A stretch of 64,000 nucleotides of DNA from Bradyrhizobium sp. CCBAU 53351 (GCF_015291745.1 NZ_CP030059.1:1391501-1455500); one strand, 5' to 3'; positions 53,316-62,497 are shown, counted from the first letter of the stretch. The notes: generated by a model from the sequence alone, not told the origin. Translations and numbers: made by a program.

Positions 53316-53969
53316 ATGTCTGACGCCTCGTCGCCCGCGACCGCAACTGCTCCCGATATGCTCGAACTCGCCGCGCTGTTGTGCTCGCGGGTCTGCCACG
53401 ATCTCATCAGCCCTGTCGGCGCCATCGTCAACGGCCTCGAAGTGCTCGACGACGATCCCAAGCCCGAAGACCGCGAGTTCGCGCTCGACCTGATCCGCAA
53501 GAGCGCCAAGACCGCCTCCGCCCGGCTGCAGTTCTGCCGTCTCGCCTTCGGCGCGGCCGGCTCCTCCGGCGCGCAGATCGATCTCGGCGATGCCCAGACC
53601 ATGGCGAAAGGCCACATCGAGGACGGCAAGTGCTCGATCACCTGGAATCTGCCGCGGCTCCTCCTGCCGAAGAACCGCGTCAAGCTGCTGCTCAACATGC
53701 TGGTCGTCGCCCAGCACACGATCCCGCGCGGCGGCATGCTGACGATCGACCCGATCGGCGAGGGCGAGACGATGAGCTTTCGCATCACCGCGACCGGCCA
53801 CAATGCGCGCCTGCCGCAGAACATCTCCGAGCTGCTGAGCGGCGAGCGCGGCCCCGCCGCGGATGCGCACGCGATCCAGCCTTATTATACGCGTCTGCTG
53901 GCCCAGGCCTGCGGGCTCACCGTGAAGCTTGCGCCGGAAGGCGAAGCCATCACCGTTACCGCTTCGTAA
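53316..53969 (+). CDS. chpT: Histidine phosphotransferase ChpT
   Basis: This 217-residue protein starts MSDASSPATATAPDMLELAA. Its phospho-accepting His is H28 in LLCSRVCHDLISPVGAIVNG, in a kinase-like dimerisation helix. A degenerate ATPase-like domain follows (NRVKLLLNMLVVAQHTIPRG, SFRITATGHNARLP), lacking catalytic boxes. ChpT passes phosphate from CckA to CtrA and CpdR in the alphaproteobacterial cell-cycle relay. CtrA is encoded 9 kb to the right. A longer frame from 53256 is less likely. Confidence 0.85.
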   Translation: MSDASSPATATAPDMLELAALLCSRVCHDLISPVGAIVNGLEVLDDDPKPEDREFALDLIRKSAKTASARLQFCRLAFGAAGSSGAQIDLGDAQTMAKGHIEDGKCSITWNLPRLLLPKNRVKLLLNMLVVAQHTIPRGGMLTIDPIGEGETMSFRITATGHNARLPQNISELLSGERGPAADAHAIQPYYTRLLAQACGLTVKLAPEGEAITVTAS

Positions 53970-53991
53970 ACGACGCGTCGCGTCCGGCCTC

Positions 53992-54007
53992 TTAATCGAA
54001 TCTTTAC
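53992..54007. promoter_or_regulatory. Candidate CtrA box upstream of cheA
   Basis: TTAA-tcgaatc-TTTAC matches the CtrA consensus TTAA-N7-TTAAC with one mismatch in the second half. It lies 159 bases before the cheA start, in the gap after chpT. It is the only site close to consensus that I noticed in this gap. Confidence 0.35.
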
Positions 54008-54165
54008 AAGGCGCTTCGGCTTGTCCGGAGCGCCTTATCTCTTTGTTGGTTCCGTTCTTTTGCACATACTCAACCAATATTAAACGCTTTGCGGTGAAGC
54101 TGGCCTCATTCCGAAATGGCGCACCACGCCTCGTGCGCGCCCTCGCTGTATGAAGGCCTGTTTTC

Positions 54166-56958
54166 ATGGATGATCTGTTGCGGGAGTTTCTGACGGAGAC
54201 CAGCGAGAGCCTGGACACCGTGGACAATCAATTGGTGAAGTTCGAGCAGGAGCCGAACAACGCCAAGATCCTGGATAACATCTTCCGCCTGGTCCACACC
54301 ATCAAGGGCACGTGCGGCTTCCTCGGACTGCCCCGGCTCGAAGCGCTGGCGCATGCCGGCGAGACCTTGATGGGCAAATTCCGCGACGGCATGCCGGTGA
54401 CGGGCCAGGCGGTCACGGTGATCCTGTCCTCGATCGACCGCATCAAGGAGATTTTGGCAGGCCTGGAGGCGACCGAGGCCGAGCCCGAGGGGAACGACCG
54501 CGATCTCATCGACAAGCTGGAAGCGATGGTCGAGCAGGGTATGGCCGCAATGGCGGCGGGTGCTGCTGCTCCTGTCACCGAGGCCCCGCCGCTGGCGCCG
54601 GAGGCACCTGTTGCTGCTGCCGCGCCCGCCAAGGACCTGACCATGGGCACGCTGATCGACCAGACCCTGGAGCGTCCGCTGCGCCCCGGCGAAGTCTCGC
54701 TCGACGAGCTTGAGCGCGCCTTCCGCGAGACCGCGATCGAAGCGCCCGCGCCCGTTGCCAAGGTCGAGGCTGCGCCGGCGCCGGCCGCTGAAGCCCCGGC
54801 TCCTGCACCCGCTGCGAAGGAAGCGGCCAAGCCCGCCAAGGAGAAGGCCGCCCCGAAGAAGTCGATGGCCGACGAGGGCGCCTCCGAAGGCGACCGCATC
54901 GCCAACCAGTCGATCCGCGTCAACGTGGATACGCTGGAGCATTTGATGACCATGGTCTCCGAGCTGGTCCTGACCCGCAACCAGCTTCTGGAGATATCCC
55001 GCCGCAACGAGGACACCGAGTTCAAGGTGCCGCTGCAGCGCCTGTCCAACGTCACCGCCGAGCTGCAGGAGGGCGTCATGAAGACGCGCATGCAGCCGAT
55101 CGGCAATGCCTGGCAGAAGCTGCCGCGCATCGTCCGCGACCTCTCGAGCGAACTCGGCAAGCAGATCGAACTCGAGATGCATGGCGCCGACACCGAGCTC
55201 GACCGCCAGGTGCTCGACCTGATCAAGGACCCGCTCACCCACATGGTGCGCAACTCCGCCGATCATGGCCTGGAGACCCCCGCCGAGCGCCTCGCCAGCG
55301 GCAAGGGCGAGCAGGGCACCATCCGCCTGTCCGCCTATCACGAGGGCGGCCACATCATCATCTGCATCGCCGACAACGGCCGCGGCCTCAACACCGAGAA
55401 GATCAAGGCCAAGGCGATCTCCTCAGGCCTCGTCACCGAGGCCGAGCTCGAGAAGATGAGCGAAGCCCAGATCCACAAGTTCATCTTCGCGCCGGGCTTC
55501 TCGACCGCGGCCGCCATCACCTCGGTCTCCGGCCGCGGCGTCGGCATGGACGTGGTGCGTACCAATATCGACCAGATCGGCGGCACCATCGACATCAAGT
55601 CGGTGGCCGGTGAAGGTTCTTCCGTCACCATCAAGATCCCGCTGACGCTGGCGATCGTCTCCGCCCTGATCGTGGAAGCCGCCGGCGACCGCTTCGCGAT
55701 CCCGCAGCTCTCGGTGGTCGAGCTGGTCCGTGCCCGCGCCAACTCCGAGCACCGCATCGAGCGCATCAAGGACACCGCGGTCCTTCGTCTGCGCAACAAG
55801 CTCCTGCCGCTGATCCACCTGAAGAAGCTCCTGAAGATCGACGACGGCGCGGCCTCCGATCCCGAGAACGGCTTCATCGTGGTCACCCAGGTCGGCAGCC
55901 AGACTTTCGGCATCGTGGTCGACGGCGTGTTCCACACCGAAGAAATCGTGGTCAAGCCGATGTCGACAAAACTGCGTCACATCGACATGTTCTCCGGCAA
56001 CACCATCCTGGGCGATGGCGCTGTGATCATGATCATCGACCCCAACGGCATTGCCAAGGCGCTCGGCGCCGCCGGCTCCTCGGCCCATGACATGGGCGAC
56101 GAGAACGGCGCGCACCACATCGGCTCGGGCGAGCAGACCACCTCGCTCCTCGTCTTCCGCGCCGGCTCGGCGCAGCCCAAGGCGGTCCCGCTCGGGCTCG
56201 TCACGCGCCTCGAAGAGCTGCCCGCCGACAAGATCGAGTTCAGTAACGGCCGCTACATGGTGCAGTACCGCGAGCAGCTGATGCCGCTCGTCGCCATGGA
56301 CGGCGTCACCATTGCGAGCCAGGGCGCCCAGCCGATCCTGGTGTTCGCCGACGACGGCCGCTCCATGGGCCTCGTCGTCGACGAGATCATCGACATCGTC
56401 GAGGAACGCCTCAACATCGAGGTCGGCGGCTCCTCCTCCGGCATCCTCGGCTCGGCCGTGATCAAGGGCCAGGCCACCGAGGTGATCGACGTCGGCCACT
56501 TCCTGCCCATGGCGTTCTCCGACTGGTTCACCCGCAAGGAGATGAAGCCGTCGCTGCACTCGCAGTCGGTGCTCTTGGTCGACGACTCTGCGTTCTTCCG
56601 CAACATGCTGGCCCCGGTCCTGAAAGCCGCCGGCTACCGCGTCCGCACCGCGCCGACCGCGCAGGAGGGCCTGGCTGCCCTGCGCGCGCAGAGCTTCGAC
56701 GTGGTGCTGACCGACATCGAGATGCCCGACATGAACGGGTTCGAGTTCGCCGAGGTGATCCGCTCGGACAACAATCTCGGCTCGATGCCGATCATCGGCC
56801 TCTCCGCGCTGGTGTCGCCGGCGGCGATCGAGCGCGGCCGTCAGGCCGGCTTCCACGACTATGTCGCCAAGTTCGACCGTCCCGGTCTGATCGCGGCGCT
56901 GAAGGAGCAGACCGCGGGCGCCGCCGGCGCCTCCGAGCTGAGCCGGGCAGCGGCGTAA
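54166..56958 (+). CDS. cheA: Hybrid chemotaxis histidine kinase CheA with receiver domain
   Basis: This 930-residue protein has an N-terminal HPt domain with H44 in FRLVHTIKGTCGFLGL, a Pro/Ala linker (about 125-240), a dimerisation segment (RIANQSIRVNVDTLEHLMTM), an ATPase domain (N-box HMVRNSADHGLETP, G-box SGRGVGMDVVRTNI), a CheW-like domain (about 500-620), a second CheW-like stretch (SLLVFRAGSAQPKAVPLGLV, about 660-790), and a C-terminal receiver (SVLLVDDSAFFRNML, TDIEMPDMNGFEF). It is longer than classic CheA because of the added CheW-like and receiver domains. It senses via chemoreceptors and phosphorylates CheY and CheB. Confidence 0.95.
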   Translation: MDDLLREFLTETSESLDTVDNQLVKFEQEPNNAKILDNIFRLVHTIKGTCGFLGLPRLEALAHAGETLMGKFRDGMPVTGQAVTVILSSIDRIKEILAGLEATEAEPEGNDRDLIDKLEAMVEQGMAAMAAGAAAPVTEAPPLAPEAPVAAAAPAKDLTMGTLIDQTLERPLRPGEVSLDELERAFRETAIEAPAPVAKVEAAPAPAAEAPAPAPAAKEAAKPAKEKAAPKKSMADEGASEGDRIANQSIRVNVDTLEHLMTMVSELVLTRNQLLEISRRNEDTEFKVPLQRLSNVTAELQEGVMKTRMQPIGNAWQKLPRIVRDLSSELGKQIELEMHGADTELDRQVLDLIKDPLTHMVRNSADHGLETPAERLASGKGEQGTIRLSAYHEGGHIIICIADNGRGLNTEKIKAKAISSGLVTEAELEKMSEAQIHKFIFAPGFSTAAAITSVSGRGVGMDVVRTNIDQIGGTIDIKSVAGEGSSVTIKIPLTLAIVSALIVEAAGDRFAIPQLSVVELVRARANSEHRIERIKDTAVLRLRNKLLPLIHLKKLLKIDDGAASDPENGFIVVTQVGSQTFGIVVDGVFHTEEIVVKPMSTKLRHIDMFSGNTILGDGAVIMIIDPNGIAKALGAAGSSAHDMGDENGAHHIGSGEQTTSLLVFRAGSAQPKAVPLGLVTRLEELPADKIEFSNGRYMVQYREQLMPLVAMDGVTIASQGAQPILVFADDGRSMGLVVDEIIDIVEERLNIEVGGSSSGILGSAVIKGQATEVIDVGHFLPMAFSDWFTRKEMKPSLHSQSVLLVDDSAFFRNMLAPVLKAAGYRVRTAPTAQEGLAALRAQSFDVVLTDIEMPDMNGFEFAEVIRSDNNLGSMPIIGLSALVSPAAIERGRQAGFHDYVAKFDRPGLIAALKEQTAGAAGASELSRAAA

Positions 56959-56982
56959 CCAACGGGATCAGGAGATACGCTT

Positions 56983-57456
56983 ATGGCCACCAACAAAACC
57001 CAGTCCGCCGAAGGCGCCATGGTCGAATACGTCACCGCGATGATCGGCGGCCAGCTGTTCGGCCTGCCGATCTCCCGCGTCCAGGACGTGTTCATGCCGG
57101 AGCGCGTCACCCGCGTGCCGCTGTCCTCGCGCGAGATCGCGGGCGTGCTGAACCTGCGCGGCCGCATCGTCACCGTGGTCGACATGCGCGCCCGTCTCGG
57201 CCTGCCGCAGCCTGAGGACGGCAAGGTGCCGATGGCGGTCGGCGTCGACCTGCGCGGCGAATCCTATGGCCTCTTGATCGACCAGATCGGCGAGGTGCTG
57301 CGCCTGCCCGAGGCCGGCATGGAAGAGAACCCCGTCAACCTCGATCCCCGCATGGCCAAGCTCGCCGGCGGCGTCCACCGCCTCGACGGTCAGCTCATGG
57401 TCGTCCTCGATGTCGATCGCGTCCTCGAGCTCGCGCCCGAGATGATGGCGGCCTGA
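56983..57456 (+). CDS. cheW: Chemotaxis coupling protein CheW
   Basis: This 157-residue CheW domain protein contains EYVTAMIGGQLFGLPISRVQ, VPLSSREIAGVLNLRGRIVT and VDLRGESYGLLIDQIGEVLR. It bridges chemoreceptors and CheA at the membrane array. It lies 24 bases after cheA and is part of the same operon. Confidence 0.95.
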   Translation: MATNKTQSAEGAMVEYVTAMIGGQLFGLPISRVQDVFMPERVTRVPLSSREIAGVLNLRGRIVTVVDMRARLGLPQPEDGKVPMAVGVDLRGESYGLLIDQIGEVLRLPEAGMEENPVNLDPRMAKLAGGVHRLDGQLMVVLDVDRVLELAPEMMAA

Positions 57457-57529
57457 TAGCACGGCCTCGCCGCCGACGTGCTGGTAATTGGAAGTGCCCC
57501 CGCAAAAGGGGGAGGAAGCAGAGGTTCAC

Positions 57530-57895
57530 ATGCGCACTTGTCTCGTCGTTGATGATTCCAGCGTCATCCGCAAAGTTGCGCGCCGCATCCTGGAGGGCCT
57601 CGACTTCCAGATTCTCGAAGCCGAGGACGGTGAGAAGGCGCTGGAGGCCTGCAAGCGCGGCTTGCCCGATGCGGTGCTGCTCGACTGGAACATGCCCGTG
57701 ATGGATGGTTACGAGTTCCTCGGCCATCTCAGGCGCATGCCCGGCGGCGACCAGCCCAAGGTGGTGTTCTGCACCACCGAGAACGACGTCGCGCATATCG
57801 CGCGCGCGCTGCATGCCGGCGCCAACGAGTACATCATGAAGCCGTTCGACAAGGACATCGTGACGGCGAAATTCCAGGAAGTCGGCCTTATCTAA
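57530..57895 (+). CDS. cheY: CheY-type response regulator
   Basis: This is a 121-residue single receiver domain: acidic pair in LVVDDSSVIRK, phospho-Asp D52 in LLDWNMPVMDGYEF, Thr in FCTTEND, and Lys in IMKPFDKD. It has no output domain, so it probably acts on the flagellar switch or as a phosphate sink. The ATG at 57530 follows GGAAGCAGAGG; the 73-base gap from cheW holds a small CCCCC/GGGGG hairpin (57497-57512), probably a repeat remnant. Confidence 0.93.
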   Translation: MRTCLVVDDSSVIRKVARRILEGLDFQILEAEDGEKALEACKRGLPDAVLLDWNMPVMDGYEFLGHLRRMPGGDQPKVVFCTTENDVAHIARALHAGANEYIMKPFDKDIVTAKFQEVGLI

Positions 57896-57970
57896 GCGAT
57901 CGGCCGGAGGCCGAACGGATCCTCCGGCGCCTGTTTTCAACTGTCTCCTTTCAGTCTGAGTTGGTGAGTA

Positions 57971-59167
57971 ATGAGTGTTGCGTTCGCAGGTAATTCGACC
58001 ACGACCGGCTCGCGCGAAGCGGGGCCGCTGCGGGTGATGATCGTCGACGACTCCGTCGTCATCCGCGGTCTGATCTCGCGCTGGGTCGGCGCCGAGCACG
58101 ACATGGAAGTCGCAGCCTCGCTGCGCACCGGGCTCGAGGCGGTCAACCAGCTCGAACGCATCAATCCCGACGTTGCCGTGCTCGACATCGAAATGCCCGA
58201 GCTCGACGGCATCTCGGCGCTGCCGCAACTCCTGGCGAAGAAGCGCGATCTCGTCATCATCATGGCCTCGACGCTGACCCGCCGCAACGCGGAGATCAGC
58301 TTCAAGGCGCTGTCGCTCGGCGCGGCTGATTACATTCCGAAGCCGGAATCGACGCGCGAGGCGTCGGCCGCGGACATCTTTCATCACGACCTGATCCAGA
58401 AGATCCGTCATCTCGGCGCGCGGCTGCGCCGCAAGCCCGCGGTTGCAAGTCCGCCGCTCGTGCCTGCGAGCCCGGCTCCGGCCCTGCGCAGTCCGATTGC
58501 ACGGCCGGTCGCGCCCGCATCGGCTTCCGCCGCGCCGGCTGCATCGTCAGGGGCGCTGAGCCTGCGCCCGTTCTCCAATCAGGCCCCCAAGGTGCTGCTG
58601 ATCGGCTCCTCGACCGGCGGTCCGCAGGCGCTGATGGCGCTGGTCACCGAGCTCGGCCCCGTGATCGACCGCGTCCCCGTGCTGATCACCCAGCACATGC
58701 CGCCGACCTTCACGACCATCCTTGCCGAGCATCTGGCGCGTTCGAGCCGCAAGCCGGCGGCCGAGGCGGTCGACGGCGAGCCGGTGAAGCCGGGACGGAT
58801 CTATCTCGCGCCCGGCGGCAAGCACATGCGCGTCGCGCGCAGCGGCGTGGACACCGTGATCGCGCTCGACGACGGCCCCGCCGTCAATTTCTGCAAGCCG
58901 GCGGTCGATCCGCTCTTCACCTCCGCCATCGACATCTGGCACGGCAGCATCCTCTCCGTGATCCTGACGGGCATGGGCTCGGACGGCATGCGCGGCGGCA
59001 AGGACATCGTAGCCGCCGGCGGCAGCGTGATCGCGCAGGACGAAGCCTCCAGCGTGGTCTGGGGCATGCCGGGCGCGGCGGCCAATGCCGGCATCTGCGC
59101 GGCGGTCCTGCCGCTCAACCAGATCGGCGCCAAGGTCAACCGCCTGTTCGCGGGAGACCGCTCGTGA
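57971..59167 (+). CDS. cheB: Chemotaxis methylesterase CheB
   Basis: This 398-residue protein has an N-terminal receiver ([14 protein letters not shown], phospho-Asp D72 in [11 protein letters not shown]), a Pro/Ala linker, and a C-terminal methylesterase domain with the Ser in [14 protein letters not shown], the His in ITQHMPPTF, and the Asp in [13 protein letters not shown]. It demethylates or deamidates chemoreceptors when phosphorylated by CheA, giving adaptation. Its stop overlaps the cheR start. Confidence 0.95.
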   Translation: MSVAFAGNSTTTGSREAGPLRVMIVDDSVVIRGLISRWVGAEHDMEVAASLRTGLEAVNQLERINPDVAVLDIEMPELDGISALPQLLAKKRDLVIIMASTLTRRNAEISFKALSLGAADYIPKPESTREASAADIFHHDLIQKIRHLGARLRRKPAVASPPLVPASPAPALRSPIARPVAPASASAAPAASSGALSLRPFSNQAPKVLLIGSSTGGPQALMALVTELGPVIDRVPVLITQHMPPTFTTILAEHLARSSRKPAAEAVDGEPVKPGRIYLAPGGKHMRVARSGVDTVIALDDGPAVNFCKPAVDPLFTSAIDIWHGSILSVILTGMGSDGMRGGKDIVAAGGSVIAQDEASSVVWGMPGAAANAGICAAVLPLNQIGAKVNRLFAGDRS

Positions 59168-60036
59168 CGCCGGTCGATTACGACTATCTGCGCAAGTTCC
59201 TGAAAGAGCGCTCCGGCCTCGATCTGTCGCCCGACAAGCAATATCTGGTCGAGAGCCGGCTGTTGCCGCTGGCGCGCAAGGCCAACCTTCCCGGCATTCC
59301 CGATCTCGTGCTGAAGATCAGGAACGGTGACGGCCGGCTTGCCACCGACGTGGTCGAAGCCATGACCACCAACGAGACCTTCTTCTACCGCGACAAGATT
59401 CCGTTCGATCATCTGCGCGAGACCATCCTGCCGGGACTGATCCGGGCCCGCGCGGCGCGCAAATCCTTGCGCATCTGGTCGGCGGCGTCGTCGACGGGGC
59501 AGGAGCCCTATTCGATCGCGATGTGTATCAAGGAGATGGGCGCGGCCCTCGCCGGCTGGCGCATCGAGATCGTCGCGACCGACCTGTCGCAGGAGGTGCT
59601 GGAGAAGTCGAAGGCCGGAATCTACAGCCAGTTCGAGGTGCAGCGCGGCCTGCCGATCCAGCACCTGATGAAGTATTTCACGCAAACCGGCGAGCTGTGG
59701 CAGCTCAACGCCGACATTCGCGCGATGGTCCAGTTCCGCCAGCTCAATCTGCTGCAGGACTTCTCCCATCTCGGCACGTTCGACGTGATCTTCTGCCGCA
59801 ACGTCCTGATCTATTTCGACCAGGACACCAAGGCCGTGATCTTCGAGCGGATGGCGAAGGGCCTGGAAGCCGACGGCACGCTGCTGCTCGGGGCCGCCGA
59901 ATCCGTCGTCGGCATCACCGATGCGTTCCGTCCCATCACCGAGCGTCGCGGTCTCTACCAGCTCAACCCCGCACGCTCCGGCTGCCCCATGGGCGGGTTG
60001 ATGCCGCCGTCGCTGAAGGTCGCCGCGGCGAGGTGA
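59164..60036 (+). CDS. cheR: Chemoreceptor methyltransferase CheR
   Basis: This 290-residue protein has the N-terminal helical CheR domain ([20 protein letters not shown]), [20 protein letters not shown], and a SAM-binding domain with [20 protein letters not shown] and [20 protein letters not shown]. It methylates chemoreceptor glutamates in balance with CheB. It begins with a GTG that shares GTGA with the cheB stop, so translation is coupled. Confidence 0.95.
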   Translation: MTPVDYDYLRKFLKERSGLDLSPDKQYLVESRLLPLARKANLPGIPDLVLKIRNGDGRLATDVVEAMTTNETFFYRDKIPFDHLRETILPGLIRARAARKSLRIWSAASSTGQEPYSIAMCIKEMGAALAGWRIEIVATDLSQEVLEKSKAGIYSQFEVQRGLPIQHLMKYFTQTGELWQLNADIRAMVQFRQLNLLQDFSHLGTFDVIFCRNVLIYFDQDTKAVIFERMAKGLEADGTLLLGAAESVVGITDAFRPITERRGLYQLNPARSGCPMGGLMPPSLKVAAAR

Positions 60037-60044
60037 GCTCTCTT

Positions 60045-60070
60045 GCCTCGCCCCGCTTGCGGGGAGAGGC
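60045..60070. terminator. Hairpin repeat between convergent genes
   Basis: Arms GCCTC-g-CCCC and GGGG-a-GAGGC pair around GCTTGC. The core is the same as the hairpin at 13695-13720. It fills the short gap between cheR and the convergent DUF2750 gene and probably serves as a transcript end for both. Confidence 0.5.
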
Positions 60071-60082
60071 ATAGGCCGTGCA

Positions 60083-60466
60083 TCAGTATTTTTGCAGTTC
60101 GGTCTCGAGGGCGGACTTCACTTCTTCTGCCGATGGCGTAACGCCCTTGCTCGCAGGCGTGAAGAAGACGCCTGGCAAGACACCATCTATCTGCAACTTC
60201 GGTAGGAGTACCTCGAGGAGGTCGCTCAAGGATATCGAGCGAGGTACATACCCACTCCACTCGCCTGAGGCGCACACGTCGGCGTATTCCTTTGCGGGCC
60301 ATAGCGGGAACACGGTCTTTCCATCATCCGTCGCTGCAAGAGCCCATCCGTCCCGGTGCAGACCCCACACGAGCTGCTGATCTGCAACAACTTTGATGAA
60401 ATGCTCGAAGCGTTTCGCGCCAGGCAGTGCAATCACCGCCGCCATCTGCTTCGGGGGCACTTTCAT
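60083..60466 (-). CDS. DUF2750 family protein
   Basis: This 127-residue protein begins MKVPPKQMAAVIALPGAKRF and has the DUF2750 features RFEHFIKVVADQQLVWGLHR, DGWALAATDDGKTVFPLWPA and KEYADVCASGEWSGYVPRSI. The protein is soluble with unknown function. It lies 13 bases after the stop of the glutathionylspermidine synthase-like gene on the same strand. It is less GC-rich in places than its neighbours. The start at 60466 is favoured over 60493, which would overlap the upstream gene. Confidence 0.78.
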   Translation of the reverse strand: MKVPPKQMAAVIALPGAKRFEHFIKVVADQQLVWGLHRDGWALAATDDGKTVFPLWPAKEYADVCASGEWSGYVPRSISLSDLLEVLLPKLQIDGVLPGVFFTPASKGVTPSAEEVKSALETELQKY

Positions 60467-60479
60467 GAGATAGCTCTTC

Positions 60480-61640
60480 CTACAAGATCGCATGCGGCAG
60501 GAACCGAGAGCCGTTGCCCGTGATCGGGCTCTCGTCTTCGCGGATCGACAGGCCGCACGGCTCGTGGTTCACCAGCCAGCTTCCAACAACCACGTAGTTG
60601 CCGGAAAAATTCGGCAGCGGCGACAGCGCCTGCCGTATGAAGCCTTCAGCGCCATAAGGGCCCGCCTGCTCGTCGAGCGGCGTGCCGCCCGAGACCAGCG
60701 TGACATTGGCGCCTTCGCGCGACAGCAGCGGCTTGCGGACATAGGACGTTCCGAGCTCCGCGGCCCGCGCGTCGTCCTCGAAGAAGGCCGGCAGCAGGTT
60801 GGGATGGTTCGGAAACATCTCCCAGAGCAACGGCAGGATGCCCTTGTTGGAGAGCACCGCCTTCCATGGCGGTTCGATCCAGCGCGTCGCTGCGCCCTTC
60901 AGCTTGGCGCCGAACGCGTCCTGGAACATCCATTCCCAGGGGTAGAGCTTGAAGGCGAGCGCGATGTCGGCATCGTCGAGATCGACGAAGCCGCCGCCCT
61001 CGTCGCGCCAGCCGACCTGCCCGATGTCGAGCAGCGTGGTCGAGAGTCCGGCCTGCCGTGCCGTGTCTTCGAGATAAGCGAGCGTGCCGGCGTCCTCGGC
61101 ATTTTCAATTGCGCCGGCGAGGTGCAGGTGACGGCCCGCGGCGATCGTCTTCCATGCCTCGATCAGGCGTTCATGGATGGAGTTGAACTGATCGGCCCGC
61201 ACCGGGACGATGCGGCGCTCGATCGCCTGTTCGAGCCAGGTCCATTGAAACACCGCGGCCTCGAAGATCGAGGTCGGCGTATCCGCGTTGTATTCGAGCA
61301 GCTTCGCCGGCCCCTTGCCGTCGTATTTCAGGTCGAGGCGGCCGTAGAGGCTGCGGTCGTCGCGCTTCCAGCTCTCGGCGATCAGGCTCCAGAACGCTTC
61401 CGGAATCTGCAGGCGCCGCAAATAGCGTTCCTCGCCGATGACACGGCCGGCAAGCTCCAGGCACATCGCGTCGATCTCGCCGGTCGGCGTCTCGATGCCG
61501 CGCTCGATCTCGTCCAGCGTGAAGCCGTAATAGGCACGCTCGTCCCAATAGCGTTCGCCGTCGATGGTGTGGAAGACGAAGCCGCATTGCGCAGCGGTCT
61601 CTCGCCAGTCGTCGCGCTCCAGGCAGGTGATGCGCTGCAT
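60480..61640 (-). CDS. Glutathionylspermidine synthase-like ATP-grasp protein (YjfC/YgiC type)
   Basis: This 386-residue protein begins MQRITCLERDDWRETAAQCG. Its length equals that of E. coli YgiC/YjfC. It has ATP-grasp segments DLKYDGKGPAKLLEYNADTP, WEWMFQDAFGAKLKGAATRW, and a C-terminal YVRKPLLSREGANVTLV loop. The family forms amide bonds between peptides and amines; the exact substrate of YgiC/YjfC is unknown. It is encoded with DUF350 and a Ser-rich protein, as in the yjfLMC set. Confidence 0.85.
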   Translation of the reverse strand: MQRITCLERDDWRETAAQCGFVFHTIDGERYWDERAYYGFTLDEIERGIETPTGEIDAMCLELAGRVIGEERYLRRLQIPEAFWSLIAESWKRDDRSLYGRLDLKYDGKGPAKLLEYNADTPTSIFEAAVFQWTWLEQAIERRIVPVRADQFNSIHERLIEAWKTIAAGRHLHLAGAIENAEDAGTLAYLEDTARQAGLSTTLLDIGQVGWRDEGGGFVDLDDADIALAFKLYPWEWMFQDAFGAKLKGAATRWIEPPWKAVLSNKGILPLLWEMFPNHPNLLPAFFEDDARAAELGTSYVRKPLLSREGANVTLVSGGTPLDEQAGPYGAEGFIRQALSPLPNFSGNYVVVGSWLVNHEPCGLSIREDESPITGNGSRFLPHAIL

Positions 61641-61650
61641 ATTATTTCCT

Positions 61651-61699
61651 GCGCATGATCTTGTCGGAAAACCGGTGGCCACTTTTCCGGATCATGCGC
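61651..61699. repeat. 49-base palindromic repeat
   Basis: Outer arms GCGCATGATC (61651-61660) and GATCATGCGC (61690-61699) and inner arms CGGAAAA (61665-61671) and TTTTCCG (61683-61689) are all perfect. This is a dispersed element seen in many Rhizobiales. It fills the gap between the Ser-rich gene and the synthase gene, and its last base is also part of the upstream gene's stop codon. A partial copy (AAAGCATGATCC) occurs near 47207. Confidence 0.85.
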
Positions 61700-62091
61700 T
61701 AGCCGCCGCCCGAAAAACCGTGGCCGAACGAGCCGAAGCCGCCGCGGCTGACGCTGCTGTGGCCGGAATCGGACGACGTCCCCGACGAGGAATGGCTCGA
61801 CGAGTCGCTGCTGAAGAAGCTCGATCGCGACGAGTGCGAACTGCTGCCGCTGCCCGATGAACTGCTGCTGGTGCAGGTCGTGGTGGTCTGTCCCGGCACG
61901 GCGCCGGGCGTCGGCTCGCAGGTCTGCCGCGGCATCATCGTGTAGGCGGTGGTGCCGACCGCGAGCGTGCCCATCACCAACAGCGCGACATGGCCGGAGC
62001 GCTTCACCGGCGGCTTGGTCGGCAGCGGCAATGGCTGTGGCAGGCGTGGCCGGCGCTTGCCGAAGTCCTTTTTGGAGGGTTTGTCGACCAT
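61699..62091 (-). CDS. Ser/Gly-rich single-span protein (YjfM/DUF1190-like position)
   Basis: This 130-residue protein starts MVDKPSKKDFGKRRPRLPQP, with one span (VALLVMGTLAVGTTAYTMMP). A Cys-containing segment follows (QTCEPTPGAVPGQTTTTCTS), then a Ser-rich stretch and a Gly-rich end (GGFGSFGHGFSGGG). Its position between DUF350 and the synthase gene is that of YjfM (DUF1190). Sequence similarity to DUF1190 is loose. The ATG comes one base after the DUF350 stop codon. Confidence 0.75.
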   Translation of the reverse strand: MVDKPSKKDFGKRRPRLPQPLPLPTKPPVKRSGHVALLVMGTLAVGTTAYTMMPRQTCEPTPGAVPGQTTTTCTSSSSSGSGSSSHSSRSSFFSSDSSSHSSSGTSSDSGHSSVSRGGFGSFGHGFSGGG

Positions 62092-62092
62092 C

Positions 62093-62497
62093 TCAATAGA
62101 TCATGCTGGCGGCGTTGAGCAGGCCGGCCGCGAGCGAGGACAGGCCGAGCCAGATTGCCGGCGCAAGCTCGCCGGCGGCAATCCGTTCGGACAGGTTCGG
62201 CACCGGCACGCGTACGAGAAAGAACACGATGACCTGCACGATCAGCGCGATCATGGCCCAGATCAGGCAGTCCAGCACATTGGCCGAATGCGCGATGGCG
62301 CTGACCAGCGGCGCCACGAAGCCGAGGAGGCTAAGGCCGAGCGCGATCGCTGCGGCCGGCTCGTTGTCGCGGATCAGCTGGAACTCGTTATGCGCGGTGA
62401 TGCGGGTGTAGACGAACAGATACGCCACGATCGCGATCAGCCCGGTGCAGAAATAGACCAGGAAGGCGGGCAGGCCGGCCAGTGATTGCAGGATCAT
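62093..62497 (-). CDS. DUF350 membrane protein (YjfL-like)
   Basis: This 134-residue protein begins MILQSLAGLPAFLVYFCTGL and has four membrane spans with the DUF350 pattern NEFQLIRDNEPAAAIALGLS in the first loop. It is an inner-membrane protein of unknown function that is regularly encoded beside glutathionylspermidine synthase-like genes. A GGGGGA precedes overlapping ATGs (62500, 62497); the second has better spacing. A TTG at 62551 is less likely. Confidence 0.82.
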   Translation of the reverse strand: MILQSLAGLPAFLVYFCTGLIAIVAYLFVYTRITAHNEFQLIRDNEPAAAIALGLSLLGFVAPLVSAIAHSANVLDCLIWAMIALIVQVIVFFLVRVPVPNLSERIAAGELAPAIWLGLSSLAAGLLNAASMIY

